A stretch of 14,998 bases of DNA from an uncultured Clostridia bacterium (lineage in GTDB: Bacteria; Bacillota; Clostridia; Oscillospirales; Oscillospiraceae). A program made the translations under genes and the position numbers. Of this stretch, positions 5,725 through 14,228 are shown piece by piece. The notes under the pieces were generated by a model. The model saw only the letters and a list, made by a program, of their open reading frames with translations, did not search any database and was not told the origin of the DNA. Position 1 is the first letter of the stretch; every line of letters begins with the position of its first letter. The DNA is taken from the NCBI GenBank assembly GCA_937858235.1, contig CALLZZ010000322.1:1-14998 (forward strand). Reading direction: 5' to 3'.

Positions 5725-8520
5725 ATGGCAACGAAGAAACTAATAGAGGTGGCTTTGCCACTCGACAAAATAAATGAGGCATCCGCACGGGAAAAATCGA
5801 TCCGGCATGGACACCCTTCTACATTGCATCTCTGGTGGGCAAGACGCCCGCTTGCTGCAGCACGTGCTGTTATTTGGTCGAGTCTCGTTGACGATCCCTC
5901 TTCACATCCTGAACTTTTTCCAACCGATGAGGAACAAAATACGGAACGCGAAAGACTATTCAAAATACTTGAGGATCTGGTTGTATGGGAAAATTCCAAC
6001 AATCAGGACGTCTTGAACGCTGCAAAGAATGAAATCCTCAAATACAACAACGGCAAATTCCCGACACTTCTTGATCCCTTCGCTGGCGGCGGAGCAATTC
6101 CATTGGAAGCACAGCGGCTTGGTCTTAAGGCTGTCGCGCACGATTTAAACCCGGTCGCTGTCATGATCAACAAAGCGATGATCGAGATTCCTCCTCGCTT
6201 TGCTGACAGAAATCCCGTAAACCCTGATGCAAGAGTTTCAAGAACTGCTGATACATGGAGTGGGGCACAAGGTCTTGCGGAAGACGTGCGTTATTACGGC
6301 GAATGGATGAAAAATGAGGCTTTCAAGCGCATCGGACATCTTTATCCAAAAGTAAAGGTACCGCGTGAACAAGGTGGCGGGGAAGCAACGGTCATCGCTT
6401 GGATTTGGGCGAGAACGGTAAAGTGCCCGAATCCTGCGTGCGGTTGCGAGATGCCATTGGCAAGTACTTTTGAACTTTCAAAGAAGAAAGGTAAAGAGGC
6501 ATGGATAGAACCACAGTTCGATTATCAAGCAAAAAAAATATCTTACAAAGTTCATATAGGAAAAGGTCATGTCCCCGAGGCGGCAAAAATGGCTCGAGGC
6601 GCAAAATTTAAATGCATCATGTGCGGAGAAGCAACTACAGAAGAATATATTAAAGAAGAATCAATGCACGGCCGCATGGGCGCAGCCATGATGGGAATTG
6701 TAGCAGAAGGGAAAAAGGGACGCATTTATGTTTCGCCAACAGAGGAGCACATTTCTGCGGCAAATTGCCAAAAGCCGGATGGGGAATACCCACAGCAAGA
6801 ATTGCCATATGATCCTCGCAATATATGGTGTGTCAATTATGGGTTAGATACTTACGATAAACTATTTACGAATCGTCAACTTACTGCGCTTACAACCTTG
6901 AGTGCACTTATTACTGAGGCTCAAGAAAAGGCTGAAAAAGATGCAGTTGCTGCGGGGTTGAAGGACGATCATCTTCCGCTTCGTGATGGAGGCGATGGCG
7001 CAAAAGCATATGGAGAGGCTGTTGGTGTTTATTTGGCTTTTGCTGTAGATAAACTTGCAGATATTAATTCTACAGCGTGCGGATGGATTACTGTGAATGG
7101 AGTAATTAGAAACACATTTGCGAGACAAGCGTTGCCTTTAGTATGGGACTATGCGGAAGCAAACATGTTCTCAAATTCTACTGGCAGTTTAAAGCTTATT
7201 TTAGAGAAAATCACCGAGTGTGTTAGTGAGCTACCAGCCAGCTCAGATGGTATTGCAACTCAATTTGATGCTCAATCAGATTGTGGATTAAGAAATATAA
7301 TGGTTTCCACTGATCCGCCCTATTACGATAACATTGGATACGCCGATCTTTCTGATTTCTTCTATGTATGGATGAGACAGTCTTTAAAAGGCACGTATCC
7401 ACAATTATTCGGAACATTGCTGGTTCCGAAGACAGAGGAATTAATTGTCAATCCGTATCGTCATGATGGTGGTTCTGAAGAGGCAAAAAGCTTTTTTGAA
7501 AATGGTATGTTGTCTGCCTGTGAGGAAATAAATCAATATGCAGAGGATGATATACCAGTGACTATTTATTATGCATACAAACAGAGCGATTCTGATGAAT
7601 CTGGTACTGCATCATCAGGCTGGGAAACAATGCTCAGCGCTATCATCAAAGCTGGTTTTTCAATAACAGGAACCTGGCCTATGAGGACAGAGCGAACTGG
7701 CCGTATGATCGGAATAGGTACAAATGCCCTCGCCTCCTCAATTGTACTTGTTTGCCGTAAGCGCTCTAAAAACGCTCCGCAAACAACTCGTCGAAATCTT
7801 ATTGCAGAATTGCGTCGAGAATTACGCCCAGCTTTAAAGAAACTGCAAGAAAGCAACATCGCTCCAGTTGATCTTGCGCAAGCTGCCATCGGCCCTGGCA
7901 TGAGTGTATTCAGCCGCTATCGTAGAGTTTTGGAAGCGGATGGTACGCCGATGACAGTACGGAGTGCACAACTGATCATCAACGAAGAAGTCGACATGTA
8001 CTTCAACGAGCAGGTCGGAAGTATGGATACAGCCAGCCGCTTCTGTGTGGATCTGTACATGCAGTGTGCTTACAACGATATCAAATATGGTGAAGCTGAG
8101 GTATTGGCGAACGCAAAGGGTACGTCAATCCCGATGATGGCTTCGCACGGTATGCTCTATGCCAAGGGCGGTATCGTGCATCTGGTGGAGCGCAAAGATC
8201 TACCTGAAAAAGTTGACACGGATGAAAGCAATATTTGGATGTTGACGCAGCAGCTTACCTACGCAATGGAAAAAGGTGGCGTGGAGGCCTGCGCCAAGAT
8301 TGTGGCTTCGATGTTTGGTAGCAATGCGGAGAATGCAAAGGATCTTGCTTATCGCCTCTATACCATTGCAGAGCAGAAGAAATGGGCAAACGAAGCCTTC
8401 GCCTATAATGCGCTCGTGGTCGCTTGGCCCGATATTCAAAGCAAGGCAGCGGAGCTCAAGGCGGCAGTACCTGAACAGATGACATTGTTCGATTATGGAC
8501 TGACTGGAGGAGAACAATAA
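5725..8520 (+). CDS. DUF1156 DNA methyltransferase, catalytically intact (probably N6-adenine type)
   Basis: A 931-residue protein that opens with the DUF1156 signature: KKLIEVALPL, then SIRHGHPSTLHLWWARRPLA. SAM-binding motif I is DPFAGGG at residues 117-123, followed by DLNPVA from D140. A probable zinc ribbon uses C234, C239 (with C241 nearby), C297 and C300. Catalytic motif IV is DPPY at 530-533, continuing YDNIGYADLSDFFYVWMR. The order I then IV and the DPPY sequence point to an amino-methyltransferase acting on DNA, most likely on adenine. After the shared FSRYRRVLEADG segment it carries a C-terminal extension of about 165 residues that its neighbour lacks. The ribosome binding site (GAGGA, 5716-5720) overlaps the helicase stop, implying coupling. 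The segment around 6480-7640 is more AT-rich than both ends, suggesting recombination. The target sequence cannot be read from the gene. Confidence 0.9.
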   Translation: MATKKLIEVALPLDKINEASAREKSIRHGHPSTLHLWWARRPLAAARAVIWSSLVDDPSSHPELFPTDEEQNTERERLFKILEDLVVWENSNNQDVLNAAKNEILKYNNGKFPTLLDPFAGGGAIPLEAQRLGLKAVAHDLNPVAVMINKAMIEIPPRFADRNPVNPDARVSRTADTWSGAQGLAEDVRYYGEWMKNEAFKRIGHLYPKVKVPREQGGGEATVIAWIWARTVKCPNPACGCEMPLASTFELSKKKGKEAWIEPQFDYQAKKISYKVHIGKGHVPEAAKMARGAKFKCIMCGEATTEEYIKEESMHGRMGAAMMGIVAEGKKGRIYVSPTEEHISAANCQKPDGEYPQQELPYDPRNIWCVNYGLDTYDKLFTNRQLTALTTLSALITEAQEKAEKDAVAAGLKDDHLPLRDGGDGAKAYGEAVGVYLAFAVDKLADINSTACGWITVNGVIRNTFARQALPLVWDYAEANMFSNSTGSLKLILEKITECVSELPASSDGIATQFDAQSDCGLRNIMVSTDPPYYDNIGYADLSDFFYVWMRQSLKGTYPQLFGTLLVPKTEELIVNPYRHDGGSEEAKSFFENGMLSACEEINQYAEDDIPVTIYYAYKQSDSDESGTASSGWETMLSAIIKAGFSITGTWPMRTERTGRMIGIGTNALASSIVLVCRKRSKNAPQTTRRNLIAELRRELRPALKKLQESNIAPVDLAQAAIGPGMSVFSRYRRVLEADGTPMTVRSAQLIINEEVDMYFNEQVGSMDTASRFCVDLYMQCAYNDIKYGEAEVLANAKGTSIPMMASHGMLYAKGGIVHLVERKDLPEKVDTDESNIWMLTQQLTYAMEKGGVEACAKIVASMFGSNAENAKDLAYRLYTIAEQKKWANEAFAYNALVVAWPDIQSKAAELKAAVPEQMTLFDYGLTGGEQ
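6480..7640 (+). other. Low-G+C segment inside the DUF1156 methyltransferase gene (possible recombined block)
   Basis: Hand counts of 60-base lines give about 32-48% G+C here (33% at 6481, 32% at 6601, 38% at 6841, 37% at 7441), against 52% at 6121, 60% at 6361, 52% at 7921, 53% at 8281 and 57% at 8401. The reading frame is unbroken. The block spans the second half of the zinc ribbon, the central domain and motif IV, which is where target choice would be expected. The borders are approximate and the counts sample only some lines. Confidence 0.5.
8506..8512 (+). promoter_or_regulatory. Strong Shine-Dalgarno at the end of the first methyltransferase gene
   Basis: GGAGGAG lies just before the TAA stop at 8518-8520 and nine bases before an ATG at 8522. 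That ATG opens only an 11-codon frame and is not in frame with the second methyltransferase. Confidence 0.45.
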
Positions 8521-8521
8521 C

Positions 8522-8557
8522 ATGTTAATGTCGAAGGGAGGCGAAGCCTTTCTGTGA
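8522..8557 (+). CDS. 11-codon mini-ORF between the two methyltransferases (possible coupling leader)
   Basis: The frame reads MLMSKGGEAFL and stops at TGA 8555-8557. It has a better placed ribosome binding site (8506-8512) than the next gene, and its stop overlaps the GTG start of the second methyltransferase (GTG 8554-8556, as GTGA). This geometry suits termination and re-initiation, so the mini-ORF may deliver ribosomes to the weak GTG start. It is too short to assign any function to the peptide. A one-base sequencing error joining it to the downstream gene is an alternative, but DUF1156 proteins normally begin close to the KKLIEVALPL segment, so an added N-terminus is not needed. Confidence 0.3.
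   Translation: MLMSKGGEAFL
8536..8541 (+). promoter_or_regulatory. Ribosome binding site of the second methyltransferase
   Basis: GGGAGG is 12 bases before GTG 8554 and 21 before ATG 8563. Neither spacing is ideal, so GTG 8554 is the better choice and initiation may depend on coupling with upstream translation. Confidence 0.4.
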
Positions 8558-10773
8558 GAAAAATGATAGAGACCGCGCTTCCTCTGGCGGCATTGAACTC
8601 ATCGGCAATCGCGGACAAGGCCAAGAAGGGCCATCCAGGCAATATGCATCTTTGGTGGAATCGTAGCCCGATTGATTCTTCAACAGCTTTATTGGAAGCG
8701 GCGATAAAAGACGATCCTGTTGAAGCAGGACTATCAGAGGCAGACAGAAAGCGGCTGATAGATGAGCTTACCCAAGTTTCCTTTGGCGAAGATAATGGGC
8801 ACCTGAGTGCGAATACCTCATATCCGACAGTTTGTGATCCGTTTTCAGGATTCGGCGGACTGACTATTGCGGCCCAGCGGCTTGGATTGAACGTCGATGC
8901 AGGTGATTTGAACTCAGTAGCCACGCTTCTGACCAAAGCCTCAGCAGAAATACCAGCAGGATTCGTAGATAGTAAGGCTATTAATCCTCAGGCCGAAAAC
9001 AAGATGTACTTTGGCGCGGAAGGTCTTGCAACCGATGTCGCTTACTATGGAAAGCAGGTAAAAGAAAAAGCGTTCAAGCAGTTATCAGATTCATACCCTC
9101 AAGTACAAACGAGCAAAGAAGAGAGATTTACGGCTTACTCTTGGATCTGGGTTCGAACGATGAAATGCCCAAATCCTGCATGTGGGTGTCAGATGCCAAT
9201 GGCCACCAGCTATGTACTTTCCAGGACGAAGGGTCATGAGTACTGGGCTGAACCGATGGTTTCAGGAAAGCAAGTCAAGTTCCAGATTCATCAAGGTGTA
9301 TGCCCGAAAGATAAAGAAACAAATAAGCATGGAAGTAACGGTGCAAAGTTCATATGCCCTGCCTGCGGTCAGATTACAAAAGATGATGATGTTAAAAGGG
9401 CTGGACAAGCGCATGAGCTTCATCTCCAGCTGATGTCGGTTTGTGTACAAAATAAGCAGGGACGTTTTTACCTTAACCCTGACGAGGAACAGATCAATGC
9501 GGCAAATAGAGCCATGTCGGAAGATGCCCCGGTTGGCGCTCTTCCGAACAACACAAGATGGTTCAGCCCTCCAGGTTTTGGTATGAAGGATTATGCCGAT
9601 CTATACACGTCACGGCAGCTTCTTTTGATGACGACATTGTGTGATCTGGTCTCCAGAGAGATGGCACAGATTACAAAGGATGCAGTAGCTGCCGGGATGT
9701 CAAACGACGGGCGATCATTATCTGACGGAGGAACAGGAGCACTTGCATATGGCCAGGCGATTGGAGTTTATCTGGCGCTTGTTATAGGAAAGCTTGCTAA
9801 TTTTCAGTCTTCTATCTGTACATGGGATAATAGGAATGGAAATGTTCGCGCGACTTTTACGAGGCAAGCAATCCCGATGACATGGGTTTTTGCTGAAGGA
9901 AATCCTTTTTCAACGCCAACAGGGAATTATGACACCATGCTTCAAAATGTGGTGGATTCGGTTGCTCGGTTAAGGGCTCATTCTGGTACATCAGTCGCAC
10001 AGAGAAACGCGCGTACGATGAAGTTTCCGGAGAACGCGATCTTATTTACTGAGCTCCCGTACTACGACAATGTCGGATATGCGGACCTATCGGATTATTT
10101 CTATGTATGGCTTAGAAGGTGTCTGAAGGATGTATACCCTGATTTATTTGAAAAGGTAGTGACCTCCAAAGAGGAACTGTCTTCTATCCCGGAGCACTAC
10201 GATGGAGATACTTCGAAGGGTATCAATGAATACCGAGTTGGAATTCGAAAGATGCTTGAACATTTTTATGAGAACGCATCTTCGAATTATCCTTCGATTC
10301 TGTTCTTCGAATATGGGAAACAAGATGATAAAGCGTTCAGCCAGAGCAATGAATCCGAGTTGTCCCCTTTTGAGGACCTGTTAAATAGCCTCATTCAAAC
10401 AGGATTCAGTGTCACGGGAATATGGCCGATACGAACAGAAAAAGCAAACACAAAATTTGAAACTTTTCGCGTGGCGGTGGTCTTTCGTAAGAAAGCAGAT
10501 AGTCAGCAAGGAGCCACACGAAGGGGATTTATCAACATGCTAAAAAGAGAACTCCCTCCAATGTTGGACACCGCGTATTCCTTCAATGTCAATGATGAGG
10601 ATAAGCTGGTGGCAGGGCTTGGCTTGGGAATGCAGCTCTTTACCGAATACAATAAAGTCATCAATGCTGATGGCTCTGAAATGAAAATCCATGACGCGCT
10701 TCTGATTATATGGCAGGAAGTCATGGATTACTTGAATGCACATGCTGTTATTGCAGATATGGAGGAGGCATAG
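8554..10773 (+). CDS. Second DUF1156 methyltransferase paralogue with degenerate catalytic motif (ELPY)
   Basis: A 739-residue paralogue of the preceding protein, with the same order of segments: KMIETALPLAAL, GHPGNMHLWWNRSP (family form ARRP), motif I DPFSGFGG at 95-102, DLNSVA from D118, and zinc ribbon cysteines C205, C210, C268 and C271. At the motif IV position it reads TELPYYDNVGYADLSDYFY, so E500-L501-P502-Y503 replaces DPPY. The first Asp and first Pro are both lost, while the flanking residues are kept. SAM binding may survive, but methyl transfer is doubtful. It ends soon after the shared FTEYNKVINADG region and lacks the roughly 165-residue C-terminal extension. The start is GTG 8554, 12 bases after GGGAGG; ATG 8563 is an alternative. 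It is adjacent to the active copy and probably forms a heteromer with it, perhaps as a DNA-recognition subunit. Confidence 0.85.
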   Translation: MRKMIETALPLAALNSSAIADKAKKGHPGNMHLWWNRSPIDSSTALLEAAIKDDPVEAGLSEADRKRLIDELTQVSFGEDNGHLSANTSYPTVCDPFSGFGGLTIAAQRLGLNVDAGDLNSVATLLTKASAEIPAGFVDSKAINPQAENKMYFGAEGLATDVAYYGKQVKEKAFKQLSDSYPQVQTSKEERFTAYSWIWVRTMKCPNPACGCQMPMATSYVLSRTKGHEYWAEPMVSGKQVKFQIHQGVCPKDKETNKHGSNGAKFICPACGQITKDDDVKRAGQAHELHLQLMSVCVQNKQGRFYLNPDEEQINAANRAMSEDAPVGALPNNTRWFSPPGFGMKDYADLYTSRQLLLMTTLCDLVSREMAQITKDAVAAGMSNDGRSLSDGGTGALAYGQAIGVYLALVIGKLANFQSSICTWDNRNGNVRATFTRQAIPMTWVFAEGNPFSTPTGNYDTMLQNVVDSVARLRAHSGTSVAQRNARTMKFPENAILFTELPYYDNVGYADLSDYFYVWLRRCLKDVYPDLFEKVVTSKEELSSIPEHYDGDTSKGINEYRVGIRKMLEHFYENASSNYPSILFFEYGKQDDKAFSQSNESELSPFEDLLNSLIQTGFSVTGIWPIRTEKANTKFETFRVAVVFRKKADSQQGATRRGFINMLKRELPPMLDTAYSFNVNDEDKLVAGLGLGMQLFTEYNKVINADGSEMKIHDALLIIWQEVMDYLNAHAVIADMEEA
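10212..10311 (+). repeat. Cluster of four TTCGAA palindromes
   Basis: TTCGAA occurs at 10212-10217, 10244-10249, 10281-10286 and 10306-10311, inside the second methyltransferase gene. I noticed only two others while reading (9152-9157 and 13010-13015), without an exhaustive count. The copies encode ordinary parts of the protein in different frames, so the cluster may be chance or a set of recognition sites. Confidence 0.5.
10761..10768 (+). promoter_or_regulatory. Strong ribosome binding site of the DUF499 ATPase gene
   Basis: GGAGGAGG is seven bases before ATG 10776 and lies within the last codons of the second methyltransferase. It sets the start at 10776, not at the in-frame ATG 10710, which would add 22 residues read from within the upstream gene. 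Confidence 0.75.
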
Positions 10774-10775
10774 CT

Positions 10776-13700
10776 ATGCAAGAGAATGTTGAACTTGTCC
10801 AGAAAGGATTTCGTATCCTTCTTCCGCAACTTTCCGGATACATCGGGATGGAAATGTCACGAGTCTATGGGGACGACTGGTGGCGGGAAGTACTTGATGC
10901 GTTAAGCGATCAATACGATCTTCCGGCAAGTGGAGAATATGGAGACTTGCTTGATTCTTTGGATATTGCAAACTGCCTCCGCCTGATTGATCGGCGCTGG
11001 AGAGATGTATTCAGTCAGAAAATGTCCAAGAGCTACAGAAATTGGGCTTCAGAATTGATGGGTGTGCGTAATGCTGTATCTCATGCTGGCTCAAACGATC
11101 TGCCGCAGGCTTATACCGAGCGTGCCCTGGATACAATGGCACTGTTGTGCGAGCCGATAGATGGTGAAGCTACGGAGGAAATACGTGCAATTTATCGCAA
11201 GGTTCGTTATGGCAATGAACAAGGCTCCACAGCGAACAAGGAAAACGCTGCTCCAGCAGATGACGCTAAACCGAAAAAGAAAACAGCCTCGGCTGCAGTG
11301 CTCACAAAGAATGTTGGTAAAAATCTTCCAAGCTGGCGTGATGTTATGGAGCCACATCCAGATGTAGCTGAAGGCCGTTACAAGGCCGCCGAGTTCGCTG
11401 CCGATCTGGCTCAGGTTGCTCGCGGAGAAGGTGCTTATGAATACAGAGATCCGGTTGAGTTTTTTGCCCGTACCTATGTTACAGAAGGAATGGCTGGGCT
11501 ACTCGTTGAATCTTTGAAAAGAGTGACCGGTCAAGGAGGAGAACCTGTCATTCAGCTGAAGACTGCTTTCGGTGGAGGCAAGACACATAGCATGCTTGCT
11601 CTTTACCACATGCTGCATGGAAAAACCTCCATAGAATACATACCAAATCTGAAACCAGTACTCGATCGTGTAGGTCTTACAGAACTTCCGAAGGCAAATG
11701 TGGCAGTTCTTGTTGGGACAGCTCTCGATCCCACTCGAAAGAAGAATCCTGCAAATTTGCCCGGATACACTGTCAGCACAATCTGGGGAGAAATGGCGTA
11801 TCAACTTGTAACTTCCGCAGAAAAGCCAGAACTCTACGCGAAGTATATACGTGAGGCTGATAGAAAAGGAGTATCTCCGGGTTCCGAAAATCTGAAGAAC
11901 CTGTTTAACGAGTGCGGCCCTTGCCTGGTTCTGATGGACGAGCTTGTTGCTTATGCAAAGAAACTTTATGGTGTGGATGGGCTTCCGGCAGGTTCCTACG
12001 ACAATTTTGTTACATTCATCCAGGAAATAACGGAGGCAGCGAGAGCAAGTGAGAACAGCCTTGTGGTGGCGTCTATTCCTGAGTCAGATATAGAAATTGG
12101 AGGAACTGCAGGGAAAACAGTCCTCGATACAATTGAGCATACATTTGGGCGAATGGAATCCATCTGGAAACCAGTAGCAGCAAATGAAGGTTTTGAAGTA
12201 GTGCGCCGTCGACTGTTCTTGGATTGCAAGAACCCGGAAGCACGGGATGCAGTTTGTGAGGCCTTCAGCAAGATGTACCAGGAGAATCCATCCGATTTTC
12301 CGCTTGAAGCAAAAGAGGTCGAGTACAAGCAGCGTCTGATTTCATGTTATCCGATTCATCCAGAGGTCTTTGACCGCTTGTATGGCGATTGGGCAACACT
12401 TGAGCGCTTCCAGAGGACGCGCGGTGTTCTGCGACTTATGGCGGCTGTAATCCACGAATTGTGGATGGCCAATGACGAGAGTGCAATGATCATGCCGGGT
12501 TCCATTCCTCTTGACACTCCAAATGTCCGTGATGAGCTTGTACGGCATCTTCCTGATACATGGAACAGTATCATCGACCGTGAAGTGGACGGTAAGCAGT
12601 CTATTCCTTATCAAAAAGACAAGGACAATCCTCGTTATGGGCAAAGCCTTGCATGCCGCAGAATCGCGCGGACGATTATGCTTGGCAGTGCTCCGAGTAC
12701 ATCAGCTATTCGTGACCAGGGAATTCGTGGCCTTGAAATTAGCCGCATCTTGCTTGGAACTGTACAACCTGATGAGAACATCGCCAATTTTAGAGATGCT
12801 TTGAATACATTGCATGGTTCTCTTTCCTACCTCTATAACAATCCGAACGGGAATCGATTCTGGTATGACACGAAGCCTACACTGCGCAAGACAGCCGAGG
12901 ATCGCGCATCACAGATTTCTCAAGCAGATGTGGAAATGGAGGTCGAAAGCAGGCTGAAGAAAATCCGCAGAGAGAATCCATTTGCAGGAATTCATGCCTG
13001 CCCTGCTTCTTCGAACGATGTCCCGGACGATCAGGCAGTCAGACTCGTAATTCTGCGTCCTCGAGACACGTATAAACGAAACAGTAAAACGTGCTTTGCG
13101 ATGGAAAAAGTCGAGGACATTTTGAATAATCGTGGAACGTCGCCTCGCGTCTACAAGAACATGCTTGCTTTCATGGCTCCAGACATGGATAAGATTGGGG
13201 CTGTTGAGCAAGAAGTAAAACGCTTCAAAGCCTGGACTTCTATCATGTCTGACAAAGATGATCTGAATCTTGATGGCGGACAGGTTCGTGAAACTGATAA
13301 TAATTTGAAGAGAAGCAATGACACTGTAGATGCCAGATTAAAGGAAGCATATTGCTGGTTGTTGGTTCCCTATATTGATCAGTACGGTGATATGAAGACG
13401 GTTCAATGGGAAATCAGCGACGTCGGTGGCGGGAATGACAGTCTTCCGACAAAAGCTTCCCGTAAGATGCTACAAGCGGAGCAGATCATTACCAAATGGG
13501 CTCCCGCTCTCCTTCAGATGTGTCTCGACGATATCCTGTGGAAAGACTCGAATGACATTTCGGTAAAGAAGCTGTGGGATTATCTAACTACTTACTGCTA
13601 TTTACCGCGTTTGTCCAGCTATTCTGTCTTGGAAGAGACCATCTGCCAAGGTGTGGCTTCTACCGAATATTTTGCTCTTGCTGCAGCATTTAACGGAGAA

Positions 13701-14198
13701 AGGTACATTGATCTTAAGTTCAATAAGTCCGTCTTCTCTATTAATCCTTCTGATCTCCTTGTTAAGATTGATGTTGCGAAAAAGCAGATTGAAGCAGAAA
13801 GAAAAGCTGACGAGGAACGCAATAATGAAGGATCAGGACAGCCGAGCTCTTGGGATGTGGCAGGTGGTTCGGGTAGTTCAAGCACAGGCGGATACTCTCC
13901 AAGTGGCAATGGCACTTCGACAGTGGAGGAAGGAACGAATGAAGTTGGATTAGATGCTGTTCCTAAGAACAAACATTTCTACATGTCGGTCAAGCTCGAC
14001 AACACACGAGTGAACCGCGACATGAACAACTATGTCCAGGAGATCATTCAGCATTTAATGTCTATCGACGGTGCTGATGTGGAAATGAAGCTTGAGGTTC
14101 AAGTGCAGGCTCCTAACGGTATCCCATCCACAACAGTAAGGACTGTATCCGAGAACTGCAAAACATTGAAAGTTGATGACTTCGGATTTGATGATTGA
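10776..14198 (+). CDS. DUF499 P-loop ATPase with N-terminal Swt1-like HEPN domain
   Basis: A protein of 1140 residues. Residues about 1-130 resemble the Swt1-type HEPN domain: an alpha-helical segment with WWREVLDALSDQYDLP, IDRRWRDVF and R98-N99-A100-V101-S102-H103, an intact RNxxxH motif of HEPN ribonucleases. A lysine-rich linker follows (about 150-185). The ATPase core has Walker A FGGGKTH at about 265-271 and Walker B LVLMDEL with D388 and E389, then VVASIPESD as a likely sensor strand, all typical of DUF499. After a glycine- and serine-rich linker near 1019-1050 comes a conserved-looking C-terminal domain (HFYMSVKLDNTRVNRD, RTVSENCKTLKVDDFGF). DUF499 ATPases commonly neighbour DUF1156 methyltransferases. 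It starts two bases after the paralogue stop. Possible roles are ATP-driven control of the methylase complex or RNA cleavage on infection; neither can be shown here. Confidence 0.88.
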   Translation: MQENVELVQKGFRILLPQLSGYIGMEMSRVYGDDWWREVLDALSDQYDLPASGEYGDLLDSLDIANCLRLIDRRWRDVFSQKMSKSYRNWASELMGVRNAVSHAGSNDLPQAYTERALDTMALLCEPIDGEATEEIRAIYRKVRYGNEQGSTANKENAAPADDAKPKKKTASAAVLTKNVGKNLPSWRDVMEPHPDVAEGRYKAAEFAADLAQVARGEGAYEYRDPVEFFARTYVTEGMAGLLVESLKRVTGQGGEPVIQLKTAFGGGKTHSMLALYHMLHGKTSIEYIPNLKPVLDRVGLTELPKANVAVLVGTALDPTRKKNPANLPGYTVSTIWGEMAYQLVTSAEKPELYAKYIREADRKGVSPGSENLKNLFNECGPCLVLMDELVAYAKKLYGVDGLPAGSYDNFVTFIQEITEAARASENSLVVASIPESDIEIGGTAGKTVLDTIEHTFGRMESIWKPVAANEGFEVVRRRLFLDCKNPEARDAVCEAFSKMYQENPSDFPLEAKEVEYKQRLISCYPIHPEVFDRLYGDWATLERFQRTRGVLRLMAAVIHELWMANDESAMIMPGSIPLDTPNVRDELVRHLPDTWNSIIDREVDGKQSIPYQKDKDNPRYGQSLACRRIARTIMLGSAPSTSAIRDQGIRGLEISRILLGTVQPDENIANFRDALNTLHGSLSYLYNNPNGNRFWYDTKPTLRKTAEDRASQISQADVEMEVESRLKKIRRENPFAGIHACPASSNDVPDDQAVRLVILRPRDTYKRNSKTCFAMEKVEDILNNRGTSPRVYKNMLAFMAPDMDKIGAVEQEVKRFKAWTSIMSDKDDLNLDGGQVRETDNNLKRSNDTVDARLKEAYCWLLVPYIDQYGDMKTVQWEISDVGGGNDSLPTKASRKMLQAEQIITKWAPALLQMCLDDILWKDSNDISVKKLWDYLTTYCYLPRLSSYSVLEETICQGVASTEYFALAAAFNGERYIDLKFNKSVFSINPSDLLVKIDVAKKQIEAERKADEERNNEGSGQPSSWDVAGGSGSSSTGGYSPSGNGTSTVEEGTNEVGLDAVPKNKHFYMSVKLDNTRVNRDMNNYVQEIIQHLMSIDGADVEMKLEVQVQAPNGIPSTTVRTVSENCKTLKVDDFGFDD

Positions 14199-14215
14199 AG
14201 TTTTCCATAATGGCT

Positions 14216-14220
14216 GGAGG
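14216..14220 (+). promoter_or_regulatory. Ribosome binding site deciding the start of the terminal gene
   Basis: GGAGG is eight bases before ATG 14229. A nearer ATG at 14225 is in another frame and stops after 15 codons, so 14229 is the proper start. Confidence 0.6.
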
Positions 14221-14228
14221 AATAATGG

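Noticed and set aside
8554..10773. Second methyltransferase as a pseudogene
   Set aside because: The frame is open over 739 codons, the zinc cysteines, motif I and flanks of motif IV are kept, and it has close neighbours on both sides. Specific change of the catalytic motif fits a maintained non-catalytic role better than decay.
10710..10775. N-terminal extension of the DUF499 protein from ATG 10710
   Set aside because: It would overlap the upstream gene by 64 bases and lacks a suitable ribosome binding site, whereas GGAGGAGG is perfectly placed for ATG 10776.
5725..14198. Reading the locus as BREX
   Set aside because: A methylase and a large P-loop ATPase are present, but no PglZ phosphatase, BrxA, BrxB or Lon-like protein is seen, and the ATPase is DUF499-like, not clearly BrxC.
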